DNA of 34,872 bases from assembly GCA_028282705.1 (NCBI GenBank), contig JANQHI010000025.1, positions 1 through 34,872 on the forward strand. The letters run 5' to 3'. A program made the position numbers and the translations under genes. The notes beneath the pieces were generated by a model. It saw only the letters and a list, made by a program, of their open reading frames with translations, did no database searches and had not been told where the DNA came from. Within the stretch, counting starts at the first letter, position 1. Each line of letters opens with the position of its first letter. Source of the stretch: Prolixibacteraceae bacterium (lineage in GTDB: Bacteria; Bacteroidota; Bacteroidia; Bacteroidales; Prolixibacteraceae). Shown piece after piece: positions 32,609 through 34,872 of this stretch.

Positions 32609-33682
32609 ATGCATAAAATTCTGGCCATAAACCCAGGGTCAACATCCACAAAATTCGCGGTTTACCATGAATCAAAATGTGTATTGGCAAAAACCTTGCG
32701 CCACTCTGTCACTGACCTGACAAGGTATGAGCGCATCATTGACCAGTTTGATTTTAGAAAAGGGGTTATTATTGATGCCCTTGTGGAGGAAGGTATTGAG
32801 GTTGATTCCATTAAATATATTATTGGTAGGGGAGGGTTGACCTACCCACTTGAATCAGGTGTGTATAGGGTAAACCACCAAATGATCAAACATGTAAAAG
32901 AGGGAGTGCTGGGGCAACATGCCAGCAACCTGGGGCCACTGCTGGCTGATTATATTGCACACCAGATACCCAATGCACAAGCATTTATTGCAGACCCTGT
33001 GGTAACTGATGAGCTGGAGGATATAGCACGTGTAGCAGGGCATCCCAACTTTGAAAGGAAATCCATTTTCCATGCCCTTAACCAAAAAGCAACAGCCAGG
33101 CAGCATGCTTCTGCTGTTGCCCAGAAATATGAGGAGCTTAATTTGATAGTAACCCATTTGGGAGGAGGCATTTCTGTAGGAGCCCACAAGAAGGGTAGGG
33201 TGGTTGATGTGAACAATGCCCTGGATGGGGAAGGCCCTTTTAGCCCTGAACGTTCTGGGGGGCTGCCTGTGCGCCAGATAATTGATGCTTGTTTTAGTGG
33301 GAAATATTCTAAAGAGCAAATTGCCAGGATGGTAGTTGGTGAAGGTGGCTTTGTTGCATACTTGTCAACCAATGATGCCATGAAAGTGGAAAAGGATGCT
33401 GAGGCTGGTGATCATAAAGCAAGGTTCATTCAAGATGCATTGGGATACCAGGTTTCAAAGATGATTGGTGAAATGGCAGTGGTGCTGGATGGTAAGGTTG
33501 ATAACATCCTGGTTACTGGAGGGATGGCTTATAATAAATACCTGGTTGGTTTTATTGCTGATAAGGTAAAGTTTATTGCTGATGTAGTAGCTTATCCTGG
33601 TGAAGATGAATTGCAAGCCTTGGCTATGAATGCATTGCTTGTGGCAAAAGGAGAGGTGGAACCAAAAGAGTATGATAAGTAG
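32609..33682 (+). CDS. buk: Butyrate kinase
   Basis: A 357-residue member of the acetate/sugar kinase superfamily that makes ATP and butyrate (or a branched acid) from the acyl phosphate. Signatures are ILAINPGSTSTKFAVY at the N-terminus, GRGGLTYPLESGVYRVN, HLGGGISVGAHKKGRVVDVNNALDGEGPFSPERSGGLP, and VTGGMAYNKYLV near the C-terminus. Length is normal. It is 18 bases downstream of ptb and co-transcribed with it. Its stop codon at 33680-33682 is directly followed by dispersed repeat copy B. Confidence 0.95.
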   Translation: MHKILAINPGSTSTKFAVYHESKCVLAKTLRHSVTDLTRYERIIDQFDFRKGVIIDALVEEGIEVDSIKYIIGRGGLTYPLESGVYRVNHQMIKHVKEGVLGQHASNLGPLLADYIAHQIPNAQAFIADPVVTDELEDIARVAGHPNFERKSIFHALNQKATARQHASAVAQKYEELNLIVTHLGGGISVGAHKKGRVVDVNNALDGEGPFSPERSGGLPVRQIIDACFSGKYSKEQIARMVVGEGGFVAYLSTNDAMKVEKDAEAGDHKARFIQDALGYQVSKMIGEMAVVLDGKVDNILVTGGMAYNKYLVGFIADKVKFIADVVAYPGEDELQALAMNALLVAKGEVEPKEYDK

Positions 33683-33752
33683 GCTGGATAACTGGATACT
33701 GGATTCTTGAATATTGAAAATTTCTTATTGATTATTGAATATTTTTTTCTGC
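33683..33752 (+). repeat. Dispersed repeat copy B
   Basis: Begins one base after the buk stop codon. About 91% identical by eye, over 68 columns, to the reverse complement of 194-259. It starts with CTGGATA-like units and ends in a T-run. It lies between the convergent buk and DUF4395 genes. Confidence 0.85.
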
Positions 33753-33772
33753 ATACTAAGACTGAAAACTAA

Positions 33773-34438
33773 CTACTGTGCTTCCCCTGCTGCTTCTTCA
33801 AGGCCAAACAGGTCAAAAGGTGGCACACTGAAAATATCATTGAAAAAGTATACCAGCAATACAGTGAAAACAATAAAAACTAATACAATAAGTATTTGTG
33901 CCCATGATGTTTTTTGTATATCCTGCCTGTCTTTTACATCACATACCTCACCAGGGCAATACTGGACTTTATCTTTAAAAAACAAGGGGTAAAATTTGCA
34001 TCCCAGGCAAATGCCAAAGGCAGATTCAAAAAATAAAAATACCAGGCAGATCAGGCAGATGATGCCAGTGATGGGGCTAAAGGAGTTTACAACAATCATC
34101 AACACAAACATGATAACAGCCAGTGCTATACCAATTTTCCAGGCGAACTTTTTCTGGCGGGCACCCACGTATTCAGGTACCTGGTTCCTTACAATCAAAC
34201 GCCCCATGATCAGGGTAGGGGCAAATTTTGGGTTGATAAAAACCCGGATAATAAAATCAACCATAAACAATACAATGGCATGCTTTAGCATGGTAAAATC
34301 ATTATTAAAGACAACAATTAGGATGGAAATAAACATCAACAAAAAAAGCAATCCTGCTGCTGCCCTAATTTCACGCTCATTTAAAACCCTGATGGTGTAC
34401 CCATCAACATCTTCACCAAATTGGAATGTTTTACTCAT
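33773..34438 (-). CDS. DUF4395-type integral membrane protein
   Basis: A 221-residue membrane protein of unknown function with about five hydrophobic segments (29-47, 54-68, 102-118, 123-142, 181-199). It starts with VDGYTIRVLNEREIRAAAGLLFLL and contains GICLGCKFY (C144, C147), both typical of DUF4395 proteins, and a further cysteine pair in YCPGEVC (C161, C166) that might bind a metal or form a redox pair. The C-terminal tail is acidic. It is convergent with buk, and no operon partner is seen. DUF4395 proteins often occur near thiol/sulfur-transfer genes in other bacteria, but nothing here supports that. Confidence 0.8.
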   Translation of the reverse strand: MSKTFQFGEDVDGYTIRVLNEREIRAAAGLLFLLMFISILIVVFNNDFTMLKHAIVLFMVDFIIRVFINPKFAPTLIMGRLIVRNQVPEYVGARQKKFAWKIGIALAVIMFVLMIVVNSFSPITGIICLICLVFLFFESAFGICLGCKFYPLFFKDKVQYCPGEVCDVKDRQDIQKTSWAQILIVLVFIVFTVLLVYFFNDIFSVPPFDLFGLEEAAGEAQ

Positions 34439-34598
34439 TTTAGTTTATTTTTTGTTCCTACTTAAAACAGGATCTTACCATTAACCCTCTTTAAAGATAT
34501 AAAGTTTTTAATAGCGAAAACGCTTTGTAACAAGCAAATTAACTTCCTAAAAATGAGGGATTATTGCAATAATGAACTATGGTGTGGTTAAATTGGCT

Positions 34599-34781
34599 TT
34601 AATCTACATTATCATGAAGGTATCTATTAGTATTTTTTAAGTTCTTTCTTTCACCAAACCTTTTAGAATCAGGTATTAAATTCTTTCTCCTGACATAAGC
34701 AGGTACATTTTCCAGTTCTTCTATCTCTTCTTCACTTAACCCTGATTTTTTTAGTTTACGGATTTTAGATTCTATTTTATT
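34599..34781 (-). pseudogene. FtsZ-like C-terminal tail fragment without a start codon
   Basis: A 60-codon open frame on the minus strand, bounded upstream by an in-frame TGA (34782-34784) and containing no ATG, GTG or TTG start. Its translation has SEEEIEELENVPAYVRRKN and ends in NTNRYLHDNVD followed by a stop. From memory, Bacteroidota FtsZ proteins have a VPAYxRR sequence and end in NNSFLHDNVD, so this looks like the linker and terminal peptide of an ftsZ gene. A hairpin resembling an IS200/IS605-type left end starts about 10 bases upstream, suggesting insertion cut the gene. The rest of ftsZ, if present, lies beyond the window. Confidence 0.55.
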
Positions 34782-34784
34782 TCA

Positions 34785-34872
34785 ACTTAAAAAACCACCT
34801 GCTATGCTGGTGGTAATGTTCTGATGGCTTTGCCTATCTTTGTACATATGAGCAAATATAAGAAATTGTCAC
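34785..34872 (+). mobile_element. Probable left end of an IS200/IS605-type element (runs off the window)
   Basis: An imperfect hairpin ACCACC-T-GC-TAT-GC-T-GGTGGT (34794-34814, one T/T mismatch, 3-base loop) lies 33 bases before ATG 34848. A short hairpin at the left end just upstream of a Y1 transposase gene is the hallmark of IS200/IS605 elements. The exact left boundary is not visible; it probably falls between 34782 and 34793. Confidence 0.5.
34848..34872 (+). CDS. Partial Y1 transposase (TnpA) N-terminus, IS200 type
   Basis: Only eight codons are inside the window: MSKYKKLS. IS200-type TnpA proteins commonly begin with MS-x-Y-(R/K)-K-x-SH followed by the conserved YH(I/L)VW, so this start is consistent with such a gene, supported by the hairpin upstream. 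Eight residues cannot prove it. Confidence 0.45.

Noticed and set aside
34782-34814. Simple transcription terminator reading of the 34794-34814 hairpin
   Set aside because: The minus strand does give a stem followed by six Ts, so a terminator is possible, but the position just before a MSKYKKLS start fits an IS200-type left end better. Sequence beyond the window is needed to settle it.

Overview
The window reads as a Bacteroidota chromosome segment, probably from an anaerobic or facultative member of the Bacteroidales/Marinilabiliales type. The evidence is a SusC/SusD pair with an ECF sigma factor and a FecR anti-sigma factor, SPII lipoproteins, BlaI/BlaR1 proteins linked to TonB, promoter-like TAnnTTTG elements, and a set of acyl-phosphate and acyl-CoA energy-conserving enzymes. 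GC is moderate (about 40% by eye). Arginine is mostly AGG and CpG dinucleotides are strikingly rare. No rRNA, tRNA or CRISPR array was seen.

Layout. (1) 1-360 is non-coding with a degenerate dispersed repeat, followed by a zinc alcohol dehydrogenase (361-1401). (2) 1427-12284, minus strand, is a nutrient-uptake locus: ECF sigma, FecR, SusC, SusD, an M43-like lipoprotein whose zinc site is destroyed, and two TlpA-type thioredoxin proteins. It has no glycosidase. (3) 12525-13295 is an omega-amidase-like nitrilase. (4) 13514-18438 is a TonB/BlaI/BlaR1 cluster: a TonB protein, a periplasmic tandem TonB-domain protein, a BlaI repressor, an M56 sensor whose periplasmic part carries a plug-like segment and a TonB domain, and a TPR protein. 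Five copies of a palindrome AACTAA-N4-TTAGTT sit upstream of the first TonB gene and of blaI. (5) 18422-33682 is an acyl-CoA/acetate island: a FAD/Fe-S D-2-hydroxyacid dehydrogenase divergent from pta, a sirtuin, an ADP-forming acyl-CoA synthetase fused to a GNAT domain, an OFA-family transporter, acs, ackA, ptb and buk. (6) 33683-34872 holds a second copy of the dispersed repeat, a DUF4395 membrane protein, a 60-codon FtsZ-like tail without a start codon, and the left end of a probable IS200/IS605-type element running off the window.

How the parts fit. The acetate island offers three routes between acetyl-CoA and acetate (Pta-AckA, ADP-forming synthetase, AMP-forming Acs), plus Ptb-Buk for butyrate or branched acyl groups. 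It also carries the enzymes of a possible reversible lysine-acylation circuit: a Pat-like GNAT fusion, a sirtuin, and Acs with the known target motif. The TonB cluster may be a proteolysis-controlled regulon adjusting envelope energy transduction; its operator layout is the clearest regulatory signal in the window. Functional statements are homology-based readings of the sequence. No database search was run.
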